NCBI GenBank assembly: GCA_009763385.1
Contig: VDCT01000287.1
Coordinates: 62,001-126,000 of the forward strand
Source: Coix lacryma-jobi var. lacryma-jobi
Taxonomy: Eukaryota; Streptophyta; Magnoliopsida; Poales; Poaceae
DNA length: 64,000 nucleotides
Reading direction: 5' to 3'
The position numbers were made by a program, and so were the translations under genes. The notes beneath the pieces were generated by a model, which worked only from the letters and a program-made list of their open reading frames with translations, ran no database searches and was not told where the DNA came from. Each line of letters starts with the position of its first letter. Position 1 is the stretch's first letter. Shown here piece by piece: positions 41,060-51,796 of this stretch.

Positions 41060-41402
41060 GGCCATGTTCGTTTCACTGGCAAAATTTTTTTGCCAGTCAC
41101 ATCGGACGTTGCGACCCTAGTTTAGCCTATTAAAAATATAGTAATTAAAAAACTAATTTGTCAGCAGGAGACTAATTCACGAGATGAATCTATTAAACTT
41201 AATTAGTCCATGATTTGACAATGTGGTGCTACAGTAAACATTCGCTAATGATAGATTAATTTACCTTAATAGATTCGTCTCAGTAATTAGCATATGACCC
41301 TGTAATTAGTTTTATAATTAGTTTATTTTTAATAGGCTAAACTAGTGCCGCAACGTCCGATGTGACTGGCAAAAAAAATTTGCCAGGGAAACGAACACCC
41401 CC
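41060..41402. mobile_element. Tourist-like MITE (PIF/Harbinger type)
   Basis: 343 bp flanked by TTA (41057-41059 and 41403-41405). Ends GGCCATGTTCGTTTC and GAAACGAACACCCCC; inverted arms extend about 75 bp through gccagtcacatcggacgttg and ctagtttagcctatt. Confidence 0.93.
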
Positions 41403-42065
41403 TTAATTCCCATGTGACATGATTAAGGTGCTCATACCTTTTATAGAATTGATTGCGCCCAACTTTGGATATTCTGATTTGAGATGTCTCCAATATGGCA
41501 ATATGACAGCTTTGACTTGCAACTTCTGTTAAAATATACAGTACATTTAAATAGCAAAAAAGTTTTGATGATGAATTTGGTAATATGAACCATGAGTTTG
41601 AATATATGTAACTTTTCATATTAATGGTCCAATTTTTTTAAAAAAAATAACCAGTTAGAATCCTAAAATGACCTACATTTGGAATCCGATGGAGCCCTTT
41701 TTATTCATATGAACAACAAAAAAAAAGCTAGAATCCATCTACGATAACATATACATTTTCAAGCTGATAAGAATCCATGAATTTAGAAACACGCAAACCA
41801 GCAATCTCAGAATAAATTGGACAGAAATCCTGATCCTTTGAGAAGTATCAAGCGTAACAGGACACTACCAGAATAAGATCAGGAGTAAACCAGCAAGCCA
41901 GCAACCCATCAGGTCGAGATATCAGATATGCAGCAATGTGATGATTATCGAGTTCAAGATGATTGTAGCATGCTACAAACTGATGAGTCTTCACTCTATA
42001 ACAACCGCATAGTTAGTTATGAGAAAACAATATAACTTGTTGCAGTAGTCTACAGTCATCAGGAA

Positions 42066-42982
42066 TCAGGGCAGCTCCATTTCTACGCTCTGAGAGCTAT
42101 CAACTTGATCAGAAGCACCATCGCTGTCAGAGTCTGCCTACATTTCAGATATCAACACCGAATCATTCAGCAATCTGGCAGACTGGCACACGAGCGCAAA
42201 TCCAAGAGCGCGGGACCACGAGAGAACGTGATGCTTACCGGCGGAGGAGCGATCCGGTCTGCGCCCCATCCGAGCAGCAGTCCGAGGGCGTCGGCGAACG
42301 CGCGGTGCGCCAGCCTCCTCTTGGTCCGGGCGATCGACCCGGCGTGCTGCACGAGCGCGGCGCATCCGGCAAACCTCTTGCCCACCCTGGCGCCGCTCCC
42401 CTCGCACACCAGGCACTGGAAGTGCCCCTTGTCCCGCTCCGCCTCGTAGAACCCCCTCAGCGCCGCGTCGCTGCCCAGCAGCTCACTGAAGAATCGAGCC
42501 GCATTGCCCCCGTTCTCCTCGTCGTCATCTTCGATCTGCGATGCGAAGAACGCGCGGCACGACCTTACAGCGACAGCCTGAGGGTGCAAGGAGACCGCGG
42601 CCGCCACTTCGACTGTGGGCTGCGGCGGCGTCGGCGTCGGCGTCGGCGTCGGCGAGGGCATGGCGGGCGGGCCCCAGCTCCAGGAGTCGGCTCCCGCGGG
42701 GTCCAGAGGCGGCGGCGGGTCACACGGCCAAGGCGTATCGGGCTGCGCTCGGGAGGGGGACATGGATCCGGTGGCGGCCGGGAGGGGCGGCGGCGCGCCG
42801 AGAGGTTGCCACCGCGCGAGCTCGTCAGCGAGGCGCCCCTGCCTCTTGCGCTCCTTGCGCTTGCGACGCTCCTCCCGCTTGAACGCCGTGGACTTGACTA
42901 GCCGAAGCGGTTGCTGGTGGTGGCCGCCAGGGTTAGGGGCGGGTGAGAGGTTGGGGACGGCTCGCTCGGTTTCGGACTCCAT
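42066..42982 (-). CDS. Plant zinc-finger-like (C2H2-type) conserved protein, two exons
   Basis: Model on the minus strand: exon 1 42982-42239, intron 42238-42138 (GTAAGC...TGTAG, 101 bp), exon 2 42137-42066; phase 0, 271 residues. Seen: a basic nuclear-localisation-like stretch KREERRKRKERKR (35-47), a proline-rich middle with a PT repeat (111-119), an acidic patch (150-156), an FF-SELLGSDAALRGFYE segment, and a conserved block with C190-x2-C193, H213 and H226 (GHFQCLVCEGSG, ALVQH, KRRLAHRAF). Exon 2 adds a serine/acidic tail ending VEMELP. The C-C-H-H block looks like an incomplete or unusual C2H2 finger found in a plant-only family of unknown function, perhaps nuclear. Without splicing the frame would run on for 24 residues past the donor to a stop at 42167; the spliced form is preferred because both sites are good and the frame is kept. 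Confidence 0.75.
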
Positions 42983-43555
42983 TGCCGCGGCCCGTGTCGC
43001 CGCGCTCGAGCAAAAGTCTGCTGTGGTTGTGTGCCCCGGGCTCGTCTCCTGCGCAGCGCAGGGCCCTAGGTCCTTCGCAATCGCAATGCAGGCATTTTCA
43101 TCTCCCTCGTTTTTTTCCAGTTTTTTCGTGTGTTATATTATCTTTGTTCTAGCATTCCTATTTTTAACCAACCATTTAAAAAAAATATAGTTTCACAATA
43201 TATGAATATATATTATGATAGTATTTTTTATAGTGAACTAAAAACATAATTATTATGACATGATTCTATATAACTTTTTTTGAAAAAAAACTAAGGGTCA
43301 AAGGTACAAATATTTGACTTAGACAAAGTTAATCCTTCATCCAATAAAAACGGAGGAAGTGAAGATAATTGGTCTAAATAAAAAATAAATATTATTCAAC
43401 CCAAGAATAACTTTGTTGTCCTCACAAAATTGTTTCGCTTCTCTACTTTTTTCTTTATAATTTTTGTAGTCCTCATTTTCTCTCTTGAGGCTATTATTGT
43501 AGCTTCTGCGGTTACCACTGCCACGTACACAAAAAATTTTGTATTAGATTCTTAG

Positions 43556-43690
43556 GTTTCGTTTGACTGTATACAAATACACATGGATTGAAATGGATTA
43601 GAGTGTAACTTGAACTAAATTACACCTCAATTCCTCTCAAACCACGCGGATTACGGTGTATTTATATACAATCAAACAAAAACTTAACGC
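43556..43690. mobile_element. Small MITE-like inverted repeat
   Basis: tcgtttgactgtatacaaatacac at the left pairs with gtgtatttatatacaatcaaac at the right; about 135 bp, AT-rich inside. Confidence 0.65.
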
Positions 43691-44356
43691 TTCTCCGCTA
43701 GAAAACGAAAAGCGATTCATCACCCAACATGAAGGTTAAATGAATTGACTCAATGACAATCTTAGGGAAGGGACTGAAAAATCAACTCAACTTGTACAAC
43801 AATTGGCGTTGTTGTCTCGGACGCGGCCGCTATCAGCAGAGATGGAGGCACACACTCCATATCCGCGAACTCTAACAGCAGCTATTGCGTGGGTGAGATG
43901 AGTCATGTGTGGGTGCATCTCCGTGCGGTTTTGCCTCAACTAAGCAAGCGATGATAGATGACTCTAAAATGATCGAGGTTGAAGAAATCCATGTACGGTG
44001 GAGCAGAACATTGGTTGCATCATTTTTTAAAGAAAAAAAACAATGGAACCATAGGGTCGGCATCTTTTTTTTAAAAAAAAAAATTTATGGTGCACACGGT
44101 AACTGTTGGGCTAGGAGTCGACTCCTTCACTTCATTGACGTGGTTTCCACTCTCCTAAATCAATTGGTTCACCACTGTGGGTGTCTTTATACCATTGTCA
44201 TATGAACAATAGCTAAAAATAATGGTTTTTTTTTTTGCATAATGTTTGCAATTTTAGTTTCATCTAATCTTGCACATTTTATATCACTAGCTTGTAGCTT
44301 GGCTTCTCCTGTCTACGGTAAAGTGAAGCCAAAGCTGCATAAACTGTGCTAAAGGA

Positions 44357-44619
44357 GGTCTGTTTATTTCATGTTTTATCTAGCTTATGCTAGCCAAAAG
44401 CAAGAAGCGGGAACAAACAACCAAGCCGTTGAGTAGGTTTTTGAAAAGCTAAAAAAAATGTCTTTTGATGAACTGTACTAAAAGCTAGAGAACACGTTGA
44501 GAGCAGATTTTTTTAGTTTTTGGTACGCTGATAAGTAAAAATTTATTATAAAAACTAACATAAAAAACCAACAAATCCTAAACCAAAAGGCTCAAAAGAT
44601 CAGGTCAAACAAATAGACC
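44357..44619. mobile_element. MITE-like element, hAT-style ends
   Basis: GGTCTGTTTATTT at the left and AAACAAATAGACC at the right are imperfect inverted repeats about 263 bp apart. The superfamily is a guess. Confidence 0.5.
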
Positions 44620-45438
44620 ATAAGCTAACTTATCGACAGGTAGTGACAGGCCTATTTGAACAACATACTAATTCATGTTCATGTGGGTTATTAAATTTGT
44701 ATGTCCTTTGCCTATATTGCCTAGCATTCTTCTCATTCCTTTCTGCTATTAGGATTAGGAATGTCGTCTAATATACCGAACCAAATACCTCAAGAACTTG
44801 GATCTTATTTCTTGAAAAGTATGTTGAAAACCATTGAAATACCAGTTTCCTTCATCATTTTTGCTATTATAAGGCAATTAATTTGTACACTTCTTCGTCC
44901 CCTGTATAAATCAATACTCTCAATATCTTGGAAACCATAGAAATATCCTCTCTATCCAAATATACATCTATCTTCACCCTTTTTGCTAATGAACTTGACT
45001 CATAATTTGCACACTTCTTGATCTATGTGCAAATCGATACTTTGCAATACTTGCAAGTGAAAGTTACATTGATATCCGTGTGCTTGCGTATTTATGTGTC
45101 GGTCATATTTAGTACTAATGTGTATGACATCAATTACAAACGCAGACACGGATGTGTGGCTCACCAAACGTCACATGTGCACATAATATCTATCCACTTT
45201 GGTTGAGTCATTTTTCTACGCGGGATTAACTTTCTTGCTTTTAGAATTTTTTGAATTTAATCGAAATAAGATGGGGTCAAACCTAATCAAATCTAACAAA
45301 ATTAGCTCTCACTAACTTTGACAAAGAGTGAATCTAATAGCCACCCAATAAACTATACGCTAGCTTAAAACATACGCATACATTTGCTAGTTGACGGTTA
45401 GGGCACCAAACGATGTAATGTAAAAATATACAAGATAG

Positions 45439-45694
45439 CACTACAAAAAATGAGGCCTTCTACGATGATTAGAGGGTTTTCTATTGTCATAGGAGGCCCG
45501 TCACTAAGGACCTTCTGTGACTATTTTTATGATAATTTTTTATCTATGACAATTTTTGTGACAATTACAGTTATCGTAGATCATAAATTGTCATAAAAAT
45601 AGCTTATAATTGTCACAGAAGGTCCTTAGTGACGGGCCTTCTACGACAACAGAAAACCATCTAATCGTCGTAGAAGGGCTCATTTTTTGTAGTG
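45439..45694. mobile_element. Non-autonomous CACTA element (MITE size)
   Basis: 256 bp with CACTACAAAAAATGAG...CTCATTTTTTGTAGTG ends and a perfect 3-bp TAG duplication on both sides. Inner arms pair (ccttctacgatgattag / ctaatcgtcgtagaagg; aaggaccttctgtgac / tgtcacagaaggtcctt), so nearly the whole element folds into a hairpin. Confidence 0.95.
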
Positions 45695-45788
45695 TAGGTA
45701 TGCGCGCTTCGCTGTGCCGTCGTTCTTCACATACTGACCGGTAGCGGAGATTGTTGTTTTGCACGTGATAAGAGTAATTAAGTTTATA

Positions 45789-46038
45789 CTCCCTCCGTCC
45801 CTGAATAAATCGATTCCTAGAATCTGTGCTGGTCAAACTTTTTGACCAACTTTATAGAAAAGAGTAAAAACATCTATGATATAAAAGGAACATATTATAA
45901 AAATATATCCTATGATGTATCTAATAATACTAATTTGATATCATAAATATTGACGTATTATTCTTAAAATTCAGTCAAAGTTTAAAAAGTTTGACTTAGG
46001 ACAACCCTAGAAATCTATTTATTCAGGGACAGAGAAAG
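45789..46038. mobile_element. Stowaway-like MITE
   Basis: 250 bp, from CTCCCTCCGTCCCTGAATAAAT to ATTTATTCAGGGACAGAGAAAG, flanked by TA. Confidence 0.9.
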
Positions 46039-46243
46039 TATTATCTAAACAAACACATATAAAGTCGCCTGACTTGGCTTTATATTGTGCTACCCAAAAA
46101 ATCAATTAATAGTTTGATGTGTATAATATTTGAGCCTAAAGAACGGGACAAATATACCAAACGGTAGCGTACAGAGCACACGAGGTTTATAAAAAGGTAC
46201 AACAACACACCCTGAAGGTTTTTTCTAAATGCTTTTTTTATTA

Positions 46244-46560
46244 AAAGGTGTTTAGTTGGAGGTTAAAAAGCTTTTGGGTGTCATATCGAATATTGTGATA
46301 CTAATTTAGTCTATTAATTACACAGTTTGTCTTGAAACCATTAGACGGATTTATTAAGACTAATCTGTAGCACAACATTGTCAAATCATGATTAATTAAG
46401 CTTAAAAAATCATTTTAAAGTTATTGCAATCTATGTAATTATTTTTTTAGTATACACTTAATATTTCATGTATGTGTTTAAACATTCGATGTGATAAGTA
46501 AAAAGTTTTTGGGCTGAGAACTAATAGGTCTAAATGAATGGAGCGAACTCAGTCAAGCCC
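46244..46560. mobile_element. Diverged MITE of the tactaatttagtctatta family
   Basis: Contains atattgtgatactaatttag, attacacagtttg and tgtcaaatcatgattaattaagcttaa, matching the internal pattern of the 41060 Tourist element; ends are degraded. Confidence 0.5.
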
Positions 46561-46609
46561 CAAACGCGAAGCCCATGAAGGTGTCATTCGTGGAAAAATG
46601 CTCAGTAAA

Positions 46610-46951
46610 GGGGTGTTCGTTTTCTGATAAAATAATTTAGTTTGTCACGTCAGATATTGTAGTACTAATTTAATCTATTAAAAATAAACTAATTATAAAA
46701 CTAATTATACCATCATATGCTAATTAACAAAATAGAATGTATTAAGACAGATTAAGCTATCATTAGCAAATGTTTACTGTAGCACCATATTATCAAATTA
46801 TGAACTAATTAAGTTTAATAAATTCATCTCATGAATTAGCCTTTGTCTGATAAATTAGTTTATTAATTACTTTATTTTGGTAGAATAAATTAGGGTCGCA
46901 AAATCTGATGTGACAGTGCTAAAATTTTTGCTAGGAAAAACAAACAGCCCC
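46610..46951. mobile_element. Tourist-like MITE related to 41060-41402
   Basis: Starts GGGGTGTTCGTTTTC and ends AAAAACAAACAGCCCC. The interior matches the 41060 element in the same layout (tttgtcacgtcagatattgtagtact; attagcaaatgtttactgtagcacc). No clear target duplication. Confidence 0.75.
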
Positions 46952-46974
46952 ACGTGTTCAATGAAGGGCCTGTT

Positions 46975-47275
46975 TGGGAGAGCTGTGCTCCCTGATTCTC
47001 CAGCTGTGCTCGCAAATTCTCTGGTGAAATATTTTTGTGGCTGAAAGTAGATTCTCTTCGGTTCTTTAGACTAAACTCTCAAAATCAGGATAGAAAATCA
47101 GTTCACAGAATCAAATGAGGCTACTTTTTCAGCTCTCAACCTCGTAGTTCATTTCAAAGAATCACTTCACAGAATCAGCAAAGAATCACTTCTCGCGAAA
47201 AAATACATTTGACAGTCCAAGAGTGATTCTGGCTGAGAATCCGCTCCGTGGAGCTCTGACAAACGGCTCCGAACA
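46975..47275. mobile_element. MITE-like element with GGCCTGTTTGGG end
   Basis: gggcctgtttgggagagctg at the left and cgtggagctctgacaaacggc at the right are partly complementary; the interior is rich in cagaatc/gattct repeats. Borders and class uncertain. Confidence 0.45.
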
Positions 47276-47869
47276 CTTTTAAGGAGCATAGAGACCTAGA
47301 GGGCCTCTACGACCAGCAAAACTCTCGTAGGTAAAATTTTTATTATTATATGTGCAACTCTAAAAGAAATAAAAAAAACAAAACTCCAAATGATGAAAAT
47401 AAAACAAAAGGCAAAAAAAAAAAAACTTTCAGAGAGCGTGGAGGCCTCTACGGCCGTCAAAACTCCCCCAGGTATAGTTTTTACAAGGTTGGTTGGCGCG
47501 CTTCGCCGCGCCTGCTATGGGTACGATTGACAAAGTCTCTACGAAAAACTTGATCGGCCTAAACAGTACAAATGTGTTTAGTTTTTGGAAACCTATGCTA
47601 TAAAAACTAGTCTAATGTGCAAAGCATAGAAACTCTAATCAAGATCACAAGATTTTAATTCGATGGTTAGATGAGAAGGTGAGTCATTTTAGCACTTATA
47701 AACCCCTTACTGTGTCCATGTCTGTTTTGATTAGGATGAGATGAGTGGAGGAGTTTAAGTGCTAAAATAACCCACCATCAGATTAGATTCTTGTGGTCTT
47801 GATTAGAGTTTCTATATTTTGCACAGAAGGCTGGTTTTCATAGCATATATTCCCTTAGTTTTTACCCTA

Positions 47870-48180
47870 TAAATTTTCCACAATGTTTTGACCTTGCCTA
47901 GAGTATTAAATATAGACTAAAAAATGACTAATTACATAAATTCGAAATAATTTACGAGATGACTAATTTTTAAACCTAATAAATTCATGTTTTGATAATA
48001 TATAGTGTTATATTAAACATTTGATAATTAGTAATAATTAGACTTATAAATTCGCCACACGAATTATTCTTCCCTTATGCAATTAGTTTTGTTAATAGTA
48101 TTTCATACTCTAAATTAGTGTTAAAACACCTGATATGACATCCCAAAACTTTTAACTTCGAACTAAACAATCTCTAAATA
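47870..48180. mobile_element. Diverged MITE of the gagtattaaatatagactaa family
   Basis: Holds gagtattaaatatagactaa, tgactaattacataaatt and gaactaaacaatc, as in the copies at 36.5 and 55.1 kb. Confidence 0.5.
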
Positions 48181-51100
48181 TATCAGTCACTATACCGGTA
48201 TGCGACCTGTTCAAAAAGCTATTTACATGAACGCACGCAAGTATTGAGAGGGCGTCGTCCCACAATTAGAGTTTGTATTATTAGACGCGCTATCATCGCA
48301 CCGGTTTTTAATAGAAAAGGATGCATTCAAAAATCTTAAAAAGAAAAGAAAATAAAAAATAGAAAAAGTAAAAGAAAAGGAAAAGGAAAAAAAGAAGAAA
48401 AAAAAGAAGCTACAGTAACACAGCCCGCGGGAGGGCGCCCATCCTCCCGCGGGTATAGATTAGAATATTATAACCATGGTACTAATATGCTATTACAAAA
48501 AATATTGGTATTTTTATAATTATAAACTTAACCAAACTTAGATAATAAATCAAATATATTGTTGCGTTTGAAACATCATGTCTTGTCTTGGCTGCAGGTA
48601 CTCTGCAACAACAGCGAATGTTTGTACCGCGAATAGCGTAGGAGCCTGTGAGAGCTACGGAGTATACCGTTGTTGCAAGAATATAGCTGCCGAACATAAC
48701 GCATGCTTTTCCAAGAACGGTGGTATGATTTCGGATTCAGCAAAACTGGGACTGAAACAAGACTTGGCACTTCGCAGAATCAGCAGATCCCTGTTCGCTG
48801 TTGTCCTCGTGCTCGTGGCACTCCGTATTGACCATTGACCGAAAATGCAGCAGTGCATCATCCCGATTCGACGAACCGACACGACGTGCCATGCCAACAA
48901 TGCTGAGGAGCAGGGCCAGGCCTGCGGGCGTTGGATGCCGCGCACATTCCCGAAGTCCCGCGGCGACCCACGACGACCACGACCGCGGCGAGGTTCAAGT
49001 TCAATGAACCAAGCGCGTCCGCTCCTTTTTTCCCTCGAATCTCCGATCCCTGGCGACCCAACAACCACCACCGCGGCCGCCACCCGATGCGATGCGATGC
49101 GATGCGGGGCGACACGACGCAGCGCTCCTCGCCGTCCGTTTCCGGCGCGCGACACCTGTTCGCCTTCGCCCTTCTGCTAGTGCCGCCTATTCTAGCTCGG
49201 CACCGTACTGCAACTACTGCTCCACTTGAAACCGCCGGCCTAGATACCGTCCTTTCTTTTTTTTTTTTTTTTGCCACAAGGCGATGCCTGATGGGGGTGG
49301 GGTTCGGCGCCGTACGGGAAGCGCGGGGCCCGCCAGGCGGCAGGTCGCGATGCTGTGTGCGGTGTGGCACGAGGAATGCGTTCCGATTGTAAAATGGGCA
49401 CGGATGGGTAGTTTGGACTCATGCACCTCGTCACCCCGTGACATGCTGGTCCCACATGTCACGGACTGAGATGGCGGTACGGGAGCCACGCCGGGCCCAT
49501 TTCTGTGTCTGCTCGCTTCTCACTGCTGCACAGCAACCGTGGGCGGCTGCAGCTGCAGGACTCGTGTATGGAGAGGAGAACTGTTGCAGCAGCAGCCGCC
49601 GCTGTTGCTGGTTGCTGCCGCAGCAATCACAGGAGACGAGCAGCAGCACTGCAGCAGGCTCTGCTCCCCCACCCACACTGCGCCACTGCGGGGGCTCACG
49701 TGCCGCAGCCCCGCAGCCGCCCTGCCCCGCGTGCGCCACACCCACCGGTACCTCTTCAGCGTACGCGAGGGTCGTCACGCGAACAGCGGCTCCTCCTTCC
49801 TGGACCTGGTCCGTGCACCACCGCAGAATGTCTTGAACAGCGCAGTCCAGCACTCTCTCCCAGCCCACCAGCACCGCGCCTACGGAGGGCCGCGTGGCCC
49901 TCGCTTGGCCTCCGCGACCACGCCGCTGGGCGCGAGGGCCCACGGCGCCACCACCTAGTACACTCCCGGCTCATAAAAAAGGCGGTTGACGCGCATCAAC
50001 AGAAACTGCTTAGCGAGAGTAATGACTCGTTTCGGTCCTGGGCATCCGTAGCCCCTCCTCCTCCTCCTCCTCCCCCCCAGCCACAGTAAGCCCCTGCTGC
50101 CCTTGCCTCCCCGACGCGCCCCTCATGATGGCGAGGAGGCGCTGCTGATGCCTCGCGGCGTCGGATCGAACGCGGCCGCCACGACACCCAGCCGCGTGCG
50201 GTGGCGCTCGCCGATCCCTACGCGCCCAATCCGCCGACGCTGCTCCTCGGATCCTCCCCGAGAGATTCGGGCCTCGTCTCGTCTCGTGCTGCCTAGGTGA
50301 GGTGCTGGCCTTCGAGGTGCGGGGGCGGGATCTGCCTCGCTTTGCGTTCTTCCCAAGTGCCCTGCCCATACTCCAGCAGCGGTCCAGTCGACTCCCCAGA
50401 CCCCAGGTGCCGACCCCCACAAGGTAGCGAGCGCGCGCGCGTCGCCTCAACCCCTTTGTATGCGCTGACGCTAACCCTATCTAGGAGACGGCGTAGCGGG
50501 CACGCCGGCCAAGAAAGGACGGCGGCCTGCAGGGAGAGAGAGGGCCCGTGTCAGGCAGCAGCCATTGGCATTGGCCTCCCCTGTTCCTCTCCTTGACGTG
50601 CCCTTAGATTTGCAGATTATTCGACAAGGGATTGGGTTTTGGAATTAGAGTATTAGACTAACGAAGGATGAATCATTTGTATGAATAACGTGATAAAATC
50701 CTTTGAAATTTTGACAGCTTCTTTTTATCCTTACACTCAAACATCATTTGATGCTTAGGTCTGAAAGCATTGTGCTACAGTTTGGCCAGTTATTATAATC
50801 AATAATCAATAATACAGTCTTGAAGTGTCCAACACACATGGATTGAGATGGATACATGGGTATCCAAACAACCCGGAATGTGTATAACCATGGGAAGCCA
50901 CCATTGGTGTGTGGTCGCTTTGGTCTAATGCAATCCTGCTGGTATGTCTGATGTAGTGAACTAGTGATGCTTGATACTTTGATTAAATGCCAGCCATGCA
51001 TGCCACAATAATCTTTGTAATGGTGTCTGATCCGATATGGAAGTGATCCAATAACACATTTCATTTATTTTTCTACATGAGATCTTTTATTTTCCCCTCA

Positions 51101-51796
51101 TGTATTGTTGTTTGAGATATCAGTAGTTTTGTGTATTGGTATAGTTTATGTGTTTACAATCTATAATATAATGATTATGTTTTTTTTTTTTTTGACTGGA
51201 GGACTTGGATTAGCATTTTGCATATCTGACCATCTGCTAGGGTAAATGTGCTCGATGGCTTTAGCTTTTCAGTAAGTCCTCCCAAAATGGGAGGATGGCA
51301 TCAAATTGTAGAACAAGCAAATCTCTGTGTCATCTACTCTTGATTATGTTTTTTAATGCATAGCAGCTTCTACTAAGAGTGAATCACATCATAATTTAGT
51401 AACTCACCTGATCTTGACATGTGGTTGTTATGTTTTTACAGTGTACTTGATCTTCATCCAAGTTAATACAAAATCTGCATTTGTTATACTATTACCAAAC
51501 TACACTTCATATGATTTATACATATCAATCAATCATTTATTAAATATAGTGATATCCATACAGCCATACAGGTTTTCCTTTGTTTTCTTCATTGTCTTTG
51601 CTCTGATGGGACTCTTCTTGAAAATCTCATGGAATGCACTCTTGTTGCTTTCGTAGGTGCAACGATAGGCAACCAGTGTCCAACAACACGTTTGTGGATC
51701 AATTGACCTGTGTTTCAGTCTTTCAATTGAGGATTAAAGTAGAGTTTTAAGAAGCTTGACAGTTGGCATCATCTCAAGAATACATTGAAGTGCAAG

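Larger units (their letters stand above)
38964..42065. other. Intergenic region with kinase fragment and MITEs
   Basis: Upstream region of the DOG1-like gene, a 24-bp palindrome (39644-39667), a receptor-kinase fragment (39935-40063), and two abutting MITEs (40813-41402). No further gene could be supported. Confidence 0.55.
42983..51656. other. MITE-rich spacer and promoter region upstream of the cysteine oxidase gene
   Basis: 43.1-48.5 kb is AT-rich and filled with MITEs listed separately; no coding ORF seen. 48.85-50.6 kb is strongly GC-rich and probably contains the promoter and first untranslated exon of the oxidase gene; overlapping ORFs on both strands there (for example 49438-49836 and 49505-50089) match no family. 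A 5'-UTR intron is likely, ending at ctttcgtag (51656). Confidence 0.5.

Noticed and set aside
49431..50450. Dense ORFs on both strands in the GC-rich block before the oxidase gene
   Set aside because: Six overlapping frames, low-complexity A, P, R, S, C content, no motif. More likely promoter and leader.
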